From Apostichopus japonicus (lineage: Eukaryota; Echinodermata; Holothuroidea; Aspidochirotida; Stichopodidae), in the NCBI RefSeq assembly GCF_037975245.1, contig NC_092564.1, positions 23,215,984-23,279,983 on the forward strand: a stretch of 64,000 bases of DNA. The letters are read 5' to 3'. Positions 41,872 through 53,600 of this stretch are shown piece after piece (position 1 is the first letter of the stretch; each line of letters begins with the position of its first letter). Both the position numbers and the translations under genes were made by a program. Below the pieces are notes generated by a model that did not search any database, was not told the origin of the DNA, and was given only the letters and a program-made list of their open reading frames with translations.

Positions 41872-44800
41872 CTGATATATATATATAACTGATATAACTG
41901 ATATAATGTATATATATATATATGTATGTATAAATATATATATATATAATCGTTGTGACGTGTATACGTTATATATTGTTATAACAAAGTATATGTTTGT
42001 GTGTGTGTGTGTGTAGTATGAAATGCAGTTCGTGTCAAATCTCCGTCCGCATCATGTGTCGCTTTCTAGTACGTAGTACGCCACCTATATTTCCTTAAAC
42101 TTAATCTCCTCGTTAAAACCGAATAATCATGCACTGACAAACATGTAGGTTAAGCTACACCAATAACCCGAAGCGTAATAAAATAGACCGCGTATTGCGT
42201 ATTTTGTAACTTTATAAGGATGTATACTTAACAACTCTTGAAGATAGACGCCATATTTCATCGCCATAGGTAACTGCTGTTCCGCCTGCGATATAAACCG
42301 TTATGCGATTTCCCACGAGGCTTGTCAGGTCGTACACAGCGCAGTTTTTCATCAGTAACTTCCTTTTCGCGTACACGGGAATGACCTCCCATGCAACTCT
42401 AAACTTGATGGAATCGTGTATTGTGTAACAACTGATTTAAGGGAGAGATTCGTGCAGTGGAAACATTGTAACAGCCCTATACCGCCCTCACCTCATCACC
42501 ACGTAACCCAACCTCATTTGGCTCATAGACCGTAATATATAGAAAACCGATATTTCTTGAACAAAGTATGGATTTCGGAGGACGACCCTTTACGATCACA
42601 TCCAGTTGAAATGAAAGGAGGGCCTACATATATCATGTTAGGCTCAATAAGCTTTAATACTGCTGGCCGTTAGGTCTTACAGTGTATTCTGCATTAATGA
42701 ACAGTTCACAAACACAATAACTGGCCAAAATATACATAAAAGAAAAAGAACATTCTTATTAGAGATAAAATGTTGTAAATGCATATAATTGCCAAATATT
42801 TTGTTCAACAGTGCTAACTTCAGTTGTAAGTTGAGTGGTCCAGCAAAACCACGAAAATGGGGACGCCCTTTAAGTTTTCTATCCATGAGAGCCTGCTCTT
42901 GATTAAGTTGCACATTAATTTTGAATGAGGTGTTTAATCTACTAATTTCCCCAGCTTGACTGGCTCTCGGCCACGAAATTTAATTAACTTTAATTACGGT
43001 ATTAATTTTCATTCATAAAGCTTTGTGTTACCTGATAATGTGCTATGTTTTCCTGAAAATCTAAGTTATATTCCTTCTGTTTTTGCAGCTCGAGGTCTAA
43101 CCATCAAAAACCTTCCAAAGAGCGATCGAGTCAAGCGGTTCCTATTGGGAAAGCAACTCGTTGGCGGACTGTGAAACGTGTGCCCGTCGGCACCATGAGG
43201 ACTGACAAAACGACTCAGTGCTTTAGACTAGTTCTTCTTGGACAAGATGGCGTCGGAAAATCTGGTGAGTGTTTGCTGTATAATTGAGTCTAATGAAGCA
43301 ATATTGTTCATGTTATAAAGTCTCGATAGTTTGTTAGGCTGCACGAATCCAGTATTAAATTTCACTACGTTATAATATGAATAGTGTTGCATTTGGCCAT
43401 TGAAGACATCTGCATGAAATGATGTCGAATTCTATATATTTTTTGCAATATATGGTATATTCTAAGGGCGCAAATTAGTAGAATTTTCAAGTTGTAGCTG
43501 ATGCCACAGAACACACACTGTTCGCGTCATGTATAACAGCATCTGCACATCATTTTAGTAGTGTACGTGGTATAAATTGTTTTCTTACAACAACAAAAAT
43601 AAAGATGTATTGCATAGCATCTCAGTTTTACCTCTACATGCAGACCCTGCCCATATGGGTACCGAATGATGGCTTTCTCCGCGCTGCAGGTGCGTCAAAA
43701 CTTGGTCAAATATCAGCACAACATATCAAATGGTTGCCACCTATAGCACCATTTTGCATCCAAGCACTCTTAAGTATACAAAAACAACAAAAAATAGACC
43801 ACTCCCCCAAAGACGGTGTTCAACTTGTTCAACCCACCCCCTCCCGATAGATTATTCTGAGTATCGGCCAGATATGAGTCAACACTTCCGAGGGAAACAA
43901 CTCTAAAAGCTACGGGTCAACGATAAATGTTCCTTTGAATACAAGGATACAATCAGTAGCATACTGAGGGCAGAATCAAGACTGAGCAATGCCGAACAGG
44001 TTCGAAAGAAACTTTGACGGAAAATAATTTATACTAAATATATACGAAATGTAATGTAATAAATATATAGTAGAATGCAAACGCAAAATAGAATCTATTA
44101 AATCGCTCCCTCGACAAAATTAGTAATGTGTAACTGTTAAACCAAACGACTGTTGTATTGTTTATAGACTAAGAGTGCATTACAGACAAATGGATGATAC
44201 GGTTATTACCGTGTGTTTTCAATTAGTGTTTACCTAACGACTATATTTAACTTTTCAATGCGGAGTTGTTATATCACAGCAATATGAAATCTCATCTCAC
44301 AAAGTCACCCACTCTCTGTGCGTTATAACTACGGCAGCAACTTCACGCCTTGGAATTATTTTTGGAGCAAGTAACCTGAAAATAAACTTAAGGACGATAT
44401 TTAACTTTTCAATCAAGACACTTAAATCCGTTTATAAACTCGCTTGTGAATGTTTAACTCCTCAAACAGATATAAAACTTCAGCGATAAACTTCAAAAAT
44501 TAAAAAGAAATATGTGATAGGCCGTATTTAGTTACGACAGGTCGATAAATCGTGCACGTGTACACAATGTGTCTTATAATGTAACGACAGAACCTAAATC
44601 ACAGCTATTTCTTTTGGATTTAGAGGCTATATCTGTCATGTGATAGAATGCATACAATGTACAGTGGCGACTTGCGTTGAGACACCAATTGATGAGAAAA
44701 TAATATATATATATATATATAAACACTGAGGCTTGTTATAAAATATAACCTGATACAGTGACTTTGATGACGTGACGTGGACAAATGATTTTATATAACT

Positions 44801-46660
44801 TTAGTAATGGGTGACAACCGGCCTCTTTAAGATTCTGTCATAAAACTTGAAGTATTATTATCTGTCTATGTTTTAACTAAATACTTTTTTTTCTCATTTG
44901 TTTCAGCTATTGCTGTGAGGTTCCTGTGTGGGAGGTATCTCCATGAATACGACCCCAATCTGGGTAAGACCCATGTGTATGTTATGAATAATTCATGACA
45001 ATGAATAAACAGTCAGCCACTGTTAAGGGAACAAATTCCCAGAATAGCCTTATACCGCACTGTACTGTCCTTCATATCATGCTTCAAAGCACCCACACTG
45101 ACAGTATAAACAGTTCTGAACCTTTTTTTCTGATAGATACAAAGATATTCACACTACTCGTAGTGGCAGTGTAAGTGCTTTGGAAGCGTGACATGAAAAA
45201 AAGGACAGTTAATATAAAATTGTCCCAGCTGGGTGAAATAGCCCCATCTATTCGGCTGATTGTAATAATGTTGTTGTTACCATGGTAACTCTATCTTTTG
45301 TGCGTGCAGTTGATTTATAATTTCAGAATTTAAATAAAACTCGAATGCCTTATTTGCAATAATGTGTGCTGTCTGGTTGAATGTTACAGAGCTGTGCAAA
45401 TTATATGTATTATGTACTATATTAGGTAGTTCCAAGTAAAAGTAAAAACAAAATGCGAGTTTTATATCTCAGAAACAGAATCAAAAGGAGAAAGATAGAA
45501 TCCAAGGCCATGCATCCAGGGGTCCTTCATACATTTTGAGCTTCAAATTTCAATATTTTCTTCAGAAACCTATACATTTTTAATTATCAATTTGTTGTTT
45601 TCTCCTCAGAGAGTTGTTACGAGAAGATGGAACCAATCGAAGGGAAACCAACCAAAATCGAAATATTCGATACTGCTGGCCAGGTAAGCAACTATGGGAC
45701 ACCGATTGTACTCTTATTACTTTATATGTGATTGGCTTATAAGCAATCGTCACAATTGTGACTAAATAATTCTGATAAACAAAACAACCAGTTAAAGCTG
45801 TCATCGAAAGCTTCCTACAAACGTGAATTTTAGTTTAGTATAATTTTTCGTATTACGTAATGCCTTTTCTTTCTCTCTGGGATGTACAACGCAATAGAGA
45901 GTTCTATATTTTTTTTAAACCGCCGAGGGTTGTCAGCCAGTGAGTAGGATTACATATGCAATGGAGACATCGCAATTGCACCGGAGAGGTATGACCCCCC
46001 CCCCCCTCCCCTTTTTCCTTAGTTTATAATATATATTTGACTGCGATTGTGTTGTAGAGTTTTGCGTCCCTGACATATATGCTATGGCTAGCATTTGAAA
46101 TACATTGCCGTTTTTGTAAAATATTTGCTTTATTTTTTGTTTCTTTTCAGACTGATCTAGAAGAGTACTTATCTGAGGCGGATGCTGTTTTGTACGTATA
46201 TTCTATCACTAACAGAGAAAGCTTCGACAAAGCTCGAATTTTCCGCGACCAACTATTCCTGTATGGTAAAACACATCTACCTGTGTTATTAATGGCGAAT
46301 AAGCGAGAGCTTGAACAAGGCAGGCGGGTTAGCTTTAAAGAAGGTTACAGTCTAGCCAGGACCGCCGGTTGGAAGTTTCACGAAACCTCGGCAGCGGTAG
46401 ATAGTTTTAAACTGAAAGAAAAAATCTTAGACTTTATCAAAGACGTTCAACTTGAGAACAAGAAATTAAGACATTATCGACGAGGTAACTATTTCAAGAG
46501 AGCTGTTTCCGTCCTCTCAGGAAACCACAGACCGATGAAAGAGGATGTCCCATCAGTCGGGGCCACTGATTGGTTGGTAGCGGCCTCCGCAGGACTGGCA
46601 ACAATAGGTAGCAATAATCAAAAACATTTGCAAAGGAGATTAACTTGTCCGAATTTGTAA
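37390..46660 (+). CDS. Ras-family small GTPase, RERG/RASL11/RASL12-like
   Basis: Exons join as 37390-37415 (candidate), 43089-43264, 44907-44963, 45610-45683 and 46151-46660. The total is 843 nt, or 280 residues plus TAA. Starting at the strong-context ATG at 43195 gives 236 residues, and residue numbers below use that start. The P-loop is GQDGVGKS (16-23), the effector loop YDPNLES (38-44), switch II DTAGQ (63-67), the guanine motif NKRE (117-120), and ETSA is also present. Compared with Ras, the G12 position is Asp18, T35 is Asn41 and D119 is Glu120, while Q61 is kept (Gln67). Switch II is about four residues shorter. The C-terminal ~65 residues are basic and resemble RASL11/RERG tails. The last four residues, CPNL, place a cysteine where a prenylation box would be, but the middle residues are not aliphatic. 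RERG/RASL proteins are signalling GTPases, several with tumour-suppressor-like roles; I cannot name an orthologue. Confidence 0.88.
37416..43088 (+). other. GTPase gene, candidate first intron (5.7 kb)
   Basis: It contains the TA block near 41640-41949, a G run near 38341-38354, a short inverted repeat (agcttacgt/acgtaagct, about 38972-38996) and a degenerate minus-strand tRNA-like fragment near 38245-38285. No further exon is recognised. Confidence 0.5.
41640..41949. repeat. TA microsatellite with interleaved AACTGATATAA units
   Basis: About 310 bp of TA dinucleotides in which TATAACTGATATAA recurs. The left flank carries the inverted form (ttatatcagttata), so the block can fold on itself. 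Confidence 0.92.
43089..43264 (+). CDS. GTPase gene, P-loop exon
   Basis: It is preceded by a strong pyrimidine tract and ttttgcag, with donor gtgagt at 43265. The frame is open from the first bases of the exon through the ATG at 43195 to the P-loop GQDGVGKS, so either that ATG or an upstream one could be used. It leaves in phase 1. Confidence 0.88.
43265..44906 (+). other. GTPase gene intron (1.6 kb)
   Basis: GT-AG intron. An 81-codon frame at 43605-43850 with no recognised domain may be a dispersed-repeat fragment. A short TA run lies near 44702-44720. Confidence 0.8.
44907..44963 (+). CDS. GTPase gene, effector-loop exon
   Basis: A 57-bp phase 1-1 exon bounded by tttgtttcag and gtaaga. 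It encodes [19 protein letters not shown], the helix after the P-loop and the start of the effector loop, with Asn where Ras has Thr35. Confidence 0.9.
44964..45609 (+). other. GTPase gene intron (646 bp)
   Basis: GT-AG intron with nothing recognisable inside. Confidence 0.85.
45610..45683 (+). CDS. GTPase gene, switch II exon
   Basis: The acceptor is tctcctcag and the donor gtaagc. The exon enters in phase 1 and leaves in phase 0, ending exactly after the catalytic glutamine codon of DTAGQ. Confidence 0.92.
45684..46150 (+). other. GTPase gene intron (467 bp)
   Basis: GT-AG intron with a C run near 45996-46006 and no other feature. Confidence 0.85.
46151..46660 (+). CDS. GTPase gene, last exon
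   Basis: The acceptor is tttcttttcag. It encodes [19 protein letters not shown], the NKRE and ETSA guanine-binding motifs and a basic tail with [15 protein letters not shown], ending in TAA at 46658-46660. Confidence 0.94.
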   Translation, partial: TDLEEYLSEADAVLYVYSITNRESFDKARIFRDQLFLYGKTHLPVLLMANKRELEQGRRVSFKEGYSLARTAGWKFHETSAAVDSFKLKEKILDFIKDVQLENKKLRHYRRGNYFKRAVSVLSGNHRPMKEDVPSVGATDWLVAASAGLATIGSNNQKHLQRRLTCPNL

Positions 46661-48111
46661 CACACGGATCTTTCGAGTGGAAGATGAATGATGACCCATG
46701 GTCGGTTTCTCGAACAATCAGTGAAACAACGACTTGGAACAAGTTTAACTTTGGAACCTTTTTTTATTTCACAAGCGTGCGTTTTCTACAATGGAAAACT
46801 CCGACATTGATTAACGATATGTTATGATAAGCTTCTTAACAATTGACAAGAACTGTTTCAGCAGTTTGCTTCATAATTTCACCAACGACGGCAAAAGTTT
46901 TGTTTAAATACGTTCATTTATAGTATATATAGTTGTGATTCAAATCTTGACGGTTTGTGAATGTTCAATTTCTCTGAATTATTTAGATTTTGACTGCCTT
47001 TTAGTAGGTTCATTTTTTTTTTTTTTTTACATTTTCTTTTATGGTGGAGCAGAGTTTCTTCCTTAACTTTGACAACAGCATCCGTGTGGTGTTTGCTAGA
47101 AGAAGGTGATCTTGACGTCATTCGCATTCTCGAATGTAATTGTAATTCAATAATATACAATTTCAATTACGAGACGATACAATACAACAGGACAGTGCAG
47201 TACATGGCTGTACAATACAGTGCCGTGTTGTACCGACCGTATACCGTACAGTACAATACTAAACAATACAATACGATGCAATGTAACACAATAGCCTACA
47301 ATACAATACAAAGTACATTCAAATTCAAGCCAACTCCGACATAATATACAAACAACGTACAAATCAATACAAATATGATATATCGTGCAATATCATACAA
47401 TATGGAATACAATACAGTAATAGCAACACAGACGAGTATTCAGGAGAATACACACCACATCACTATACATGCAATTAGAATAGGCTTGAATGTAGAAACA
47501 CCATAGCACAATACACTAAGACGAATTGACATTTTATAAGAATCTTGAACGGATAACAGAGTTTTATCAAGACCTTGAGGAGCGAAACACATTGATCCTA
47601 CCCCACTAAGGTTTCTCACCTTGTTCCGTTGTTATAAATGTAGTTTATTCTCTATAGTCTGTTGTTTATTGTAATAGATATATGCTAATTTTCTTCGTTA
47701 ATTCCAACACAAATATACTGTTTTCAGTTGTTTGTTGTTGATTTTACTTTTCTGTTAGTGCAATTAAATATCTTATAGGAATTTTTTGTCAGTAAAACAA
47801 AAAGAAGCAAATATCAAAGTTTTCATAAAAATGGATCCAAATATTTACGTTCGCTTAAAAAGATTTGCTCTATGCAAGAAAATAAAGTCGTCTTTTAGGC
47901 CATAATATTTTCGAGAAAACCCAAATGACCGCAATTTGTATGTCATTTTCTTTCTACGAATTAAACGCGTCAGATTTTTTAATTAATTATACTTGAATAT
48001 TCAGTGTTTAGACTACAGGATTGCCACTTATTCGTGACCCTACATGATTAGTGAATTGTCAACTACCTTTGGTTGAAGTATATATTGATTTACGACTAGC
48101 TCCGTCTGTAG
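46661..48111. other. Downstream of the GTPase gene; 3' UTR and intergenic
   Basis: It holds a T run near 47012-47028, the ACAAT-type repeat (47165-47425) and a distant AATAAA at 47881-47886. No closer canonical polyadenylation hexamer was noticed. Confidence 0.45.
47165..47425. repeat. Degenerate ATACA/ACAAT pentanucleotide repeat
   Basis: About 260 bp dominated by atacaatacagtacaat-like units with scattered substitutions. The open frames over it on both strands are low-complexity artefacts. Confidence 0.85.
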
Positions 48112-48545
48112 AAAGCCTTGTGGGACCAACACCGCAAAATAAATCCACGTATTAATTTGAATATAGACGCTTATTAATTCGAATGTACGCGTATATATTG
48201 TTAGCCAATCATAAGGCTTAAATATACCCGCGTATTAATTCGAATATAAACACGTATAATTCGAATACACATGAGGATTAATTCTCATATATACTCGTAT
48301 TAAATCGAATACATACACGTATTAAATCGAATGTATACACGAATTAATTCGAATATATCATGCTGTTGTTTAGATCAAGTACGTTTGGTCTGGGTGTACG
48401 TCAATAGAGACTAAGTTTGCAATCTCTCATTTATTGCAATGGCGAAGCTATTGTATATTTAGTACGCGTATATATTCGAATTAATACGCGTATATACTAT
48501 ATTAATACGTGGATATATTATGCGGTGTTTGTCCAATATGGCTTG
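48112..48545. mobile_element. Foldback element 1, ATTAATTCGAATA-type interior
   Basis: The arms at 48123-48156 and 48501-48534 are inverted repeats matching at 31 of 34 positions, with the core ACACCGCA. Weaker pairing extends outward to about 48112 and 48545. The interior is made of repeated, self-complementary attaattcgaat and acgcgtat words, so most of it can pair with itself. No coding frame. The arrangement fits a foldback or MITE element. The target duplication was not resolved. Confidence 0.75.
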
Positions 48546-49760
<1,215 letters not shown>

Positions 49761-49881
49761 CTAGAGTAAGGCAAAATATGTCACCAAAAACAGAACTAGT
49801 ATTGATCGATACAGGTGACAAACGCCTTCAGTGGAATTACGACCTTCCTTACCGGTTTTCGAACCTCTGGACATACGATCA

Positions 49882-50023
49882 GCGTCCATAGCCTAGTGGT
49901 TAGGGTGTCCGCGTACAGAGCGGAAGGCCCGTGGTTCGAATCCCGGTGGAGGCTGAAAGTTTTTTCACTGTTCTTGATTTTCCAACTCATTACGATTTTC
50001 ATTTATATATATATATATATATA
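49882..50023 (+). mobile_element. tRNA-derived SINE (tRNA-like head, short body, TA tail)
   Basis: Positions 49882-49953 fold as a tRNA: the acceptor arms pair at six of seven positions, and the anticodon stem TCCGC/GCGGA is perfect. Internal Pol III boxes are intact, with box A TAGCCTAGTGG at 49889 and box B GTTCGAATC at 49934. The T stem has two mismatched pairs, and the loop would give the unusual anticodon ACA, so it is not a working tRNA. A ~50-bp unrelated body and a TA tail follow. This is the usual layout of a tRNA-SINE. No target duplication was resolved. Confidence 0.7.
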
Positions 50024-50441
50024 CACACATATTTACGTAATTTGACCTTAGCAAGAAAATTGTGGCAACTCAGCGTACGCATGTACTACGCCTTAGGGAT
50101 GGTTTCATCACGCCAATTGGTATTAAAGTAAACACCGTTTTCGAAGGCCTTTGTTCACATATCCGACATGCAAAGGGTGTATAATTGTGCTATATTGATT
50201 TGGTACGCTTGACTAACTTCTATTCTCGAAATATTTCAAGACCGTTAACTTGTCTTAAAGAACACTACGCCCATTCGTCAATAGACAAAAATGCACAATA
50301 CAGTATTCACCGATATATACTGCGCAGAATTTTTTGGCAAGTCTAGTTTACGGCTAGGACCCATTTAGACTCTTCATACAAAAATTTTAAAAAAATTGTA
50401 GAGATTCGCGTGCTATTTATTTTCTTCACCAGGTTTACTTC
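50024..50441. other. Upstream flank of the Kunitz gene
   Basis: No gene seen. A good acceptor (tttattttcttcaccag, ending at 50432) lies just before the signal-peptide ATG, so a non-coding 5' exon may lie upstream. Confidence 0.4.
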
Positions 50442-50673
50442 ATGGCTTATTTATTACAATATAGATTTTATTTATTCATCTTTTTCATCACTGTTGTTCA
50501 CGGACAAACCGGTACAGGCGGTGTGTTAGATTTTGGAGTGTTATTTGACGGTGGTTTCAATATTCCAGGCGGTCTTTTCGACGAACTACCACAGTCGAAC
50601 TTTGATGACCCAACGTTACCACCGGAGTTCTTGGCATTCGTGCAAACATTACCTAACAGTCTCAATAACGTTG
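50442..50673 (+). CDS. Kunitz gene, signal-peptide exon
   Basis: It starts ATGGCTTATTTA and ends in phase 1 before the donor gtgaga at 50674. It encodes a hydrophobic leader (FYLFIFFITVVHG) then an acidic, Gly/Pro-rich linker (for example GGLFDELPQSNFDDPTLPP). The linker matches no domain I know. Confidence 0.75.
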
Positions 50674-53600
50674 GTGAGAAATCTTTACTTTGGATATATA
50701 TATAAAAAAAGAGCTTGTACTAATACTCGTATTCGGGACCTTAGTACTAATTCTCGCAATTGGGCTTGTACTCGTGTTCGGGACATTATACTCGTGCACA
50801 CCACAAGTCCGGCTCCCAGCTGAGTTTAAAATATTTCGGTTGGTAGAGCATATATGAATTGTTATCATGCATGGGTTGTTTCCTGCGATTCTAATCTGCT
50901 CCAAAAACTTTGAAGAATAATTTAAAAAAATAGAATCTTTACCGAATTTGCGTTATTTTGGTGTGGTATGATTTAATCATTGTTCCTTCACCGTGCATAA
51001 ATACACAAAATACTAGCACTATAAAGATAAATGAAACAGTTTCTAGACTATAGTCAATAAATCATTAACAGTGTGTACCTTTGTTACACGTTCACTATAG
51101 GCTATTGTATATACACTTTGCATACGTGTTTCCATTGTGGTCTTTCCTGTCTTCTTAAACAGCTCACCTACTTTTGGGCCGGGCATTTTGACTCTTGACA
51201 CTTAAAGCAACTCAAGTTACTTTTTAAGTGTACGGTTATGTTAATATAATCAAAACTGGATTCAGGTTATGCGCATCCAATTATAGTAAGAAGAGACATT
51301 TTAGTCTGAGTGATTTAAGTAACTATATATAGCTTCATCGACATAGCGTATTTGTCCCGTATATTGGTGTTTAAAGGACAGCTACTTATATTTCTATAGT
51401 TATTAAAAGGGTATTCTGGTGACAGACAATGTGAAAATGATTGACATATTATAATAAAGAAAAACAAAGACATTTTCAGCTGAAGTGCGATGATGACATC
51501 ATCCATTTTGCTGTTGCCAGATGCATTTACAAAATATCACTAAATATTAAAAATTCATATCTTTACAATACAAAAATGCTATGAGGATGTGGTTATCACA
51601 GTTAGATTCAGAACATTTTTCAGCAGTTTTGTTCAGCAATCAAACTTTAGCCACCAGAATATTCTTTTAAGTTTTTTAAAGATATTCACTCTTAAAATAT
51701 GCTCAAACTCTTGAATGCTCCTTTAAGACTCCTCAATGCTTGCCCAAATGTTAACTTTGAAACATTGTTTTAGAAATTCTAATACCCGGCAATTAACTCA
51801 GTTATATGTTCTTTGAACATGATATAAACGAAAGATCAGCACCCTTAGATGACATTCAGTACTATATCTGTCCTTGAATATTTGCAATTGACTGTAAATC
51901 TGTCATTTCCGGCTATAAAAGTCCTATGCTTTTCCATTGATGTTTGTGTTGCATTTGAGGAACTGGGTACTGAAGAAACGGTCTTTGTGAGTTGCATTTT
52001 GAAGAAAAGGAGTACAAGTTGGATAGCCATTGGATTTGTATACAAACTTCACAGTCTGGGTAAAATGTTGTTTCCGACTCATATATAACCTCGCAATACC
52101 GGTATATATATATATAGAGCATATACCGGTCCCGACTATAATAATAGAAAAATTAGGCCTACGCAGATTTTAGTAATTTGAGCAAAGAACCATGCATGTA
52201 TCTGTGTTACGGTTCGTAAGCCTGTCACTGATATACATGGTGATAGGCTTTACGAGAAAAGAGAAGGGTTGGGTCAAGGCTCCTCAACACTCCCGGTCAG
52301 GGGGGGGATTTGAGTTGTAAAAGTGCATGGGGGGGGGGGGGGCAAACCTGCCAGCAAGACTATCTAAGCGGAGCGCCACCATCGGTTGGCGCGGAGCGAA
52401 CAATAAATTTTTTGGCTTTACAAACCCTACAGATGGCCGGAAACAGCACTTCCCGAGTGCTCTAAGCTGCATGTACCCATCTTTGAAATATGGATCTCAT
52501 GTCTGCAATTGTATCTAGATAGTTAATTATCGTTTAAAAATTTGAAGAGGATTGATACTAGAACATATGGTCAGATGGTGATGTACAACTTTGTTATACG
52601 TCACTATCTAAGCGGAGCGCCATCATCGGTTGGCAAAGCGTCGAAATTTTCGATGAAAGGTACCCTTAGATCGGTAAAATTAACACCCATATAGGCTTTA
52701 AATTGCATCTAAGCAATTAATGAACGTGTGTAAATTTAGGGAGGACGGATATAAGAACTTATATGGTGATGTACAACTGAAGTTTATACGTCACTATTTA
52801 GGCCGTGCACCACCATCTGTTGGCGCGGCGCGTAAAGTTTAAGCAAAAAGGAAATCCTAGATCAGCAAAAATGACACCTCTGGTAACAATAAATCGCATC
52901 TATACAGTTCTTTCCCCCTTAAATAATTAGTATATTGTGCATTGGACCGATCAAGAATATGTTCAGCACCCACTTCGAAATTCTCCCCGCGGTCCCAACT
53001 TCTTGGAGCACTTGGCAAATATTGGGGGCTGAACATACCTTTACCCCCCCCCCCCCTCACTTTTTTCATGGGGGATAAGCCCCTCAAGTCCACCGGTTCC
53101 GTCGCCACTGAAGTCGAGGCGGGGTGACTTTTTGGATTTAACAATGCGACAAGGTGCAACATGGAGCAATATTTACGGGTCATTTCATAGTACTGGCTGA
53201 GATTTGGAAAATGAAATTATTAATTTCTCTGGATTTAGTTATTCAAAGCATTCAGTAGAGCAGCAACGTTGAAAATCAATTCCTGAAGCTAGCACTGTAG
53301 CACATGCCGCGGATTCATCACATGCAGAATTAAATCGCTGGTGTGCCAGATTCGTAACCTGTGCTGCGAACCATGTGCTAGCTCAAGCTCCAGTTATTCT
53401 GCATGCTACATGTTACGATGTTAAACACAAATTCGACATAGATTCGAAACAAATAGGATAGAGCTGTTGTGGGGGAATAATTTCGATTTTAAAATAGGGT
53501 TGTGCACATTTTTCTGCATAAACGACAAAAAAGTGAATTAAGGTCTGGGAAAAAGTGGGGGGGGGGGGGCAAATTCCCCCTCTTGCCCCCCCCCCGTAAT

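Noticed and set aside
49882-49953. Functional tRNA gene with anticodon ACA
   Set aside because: The T stem has two mismatches, the anticodon is unusual, and a SINE-like body and TA tail follow. Annotated as a SINE head.
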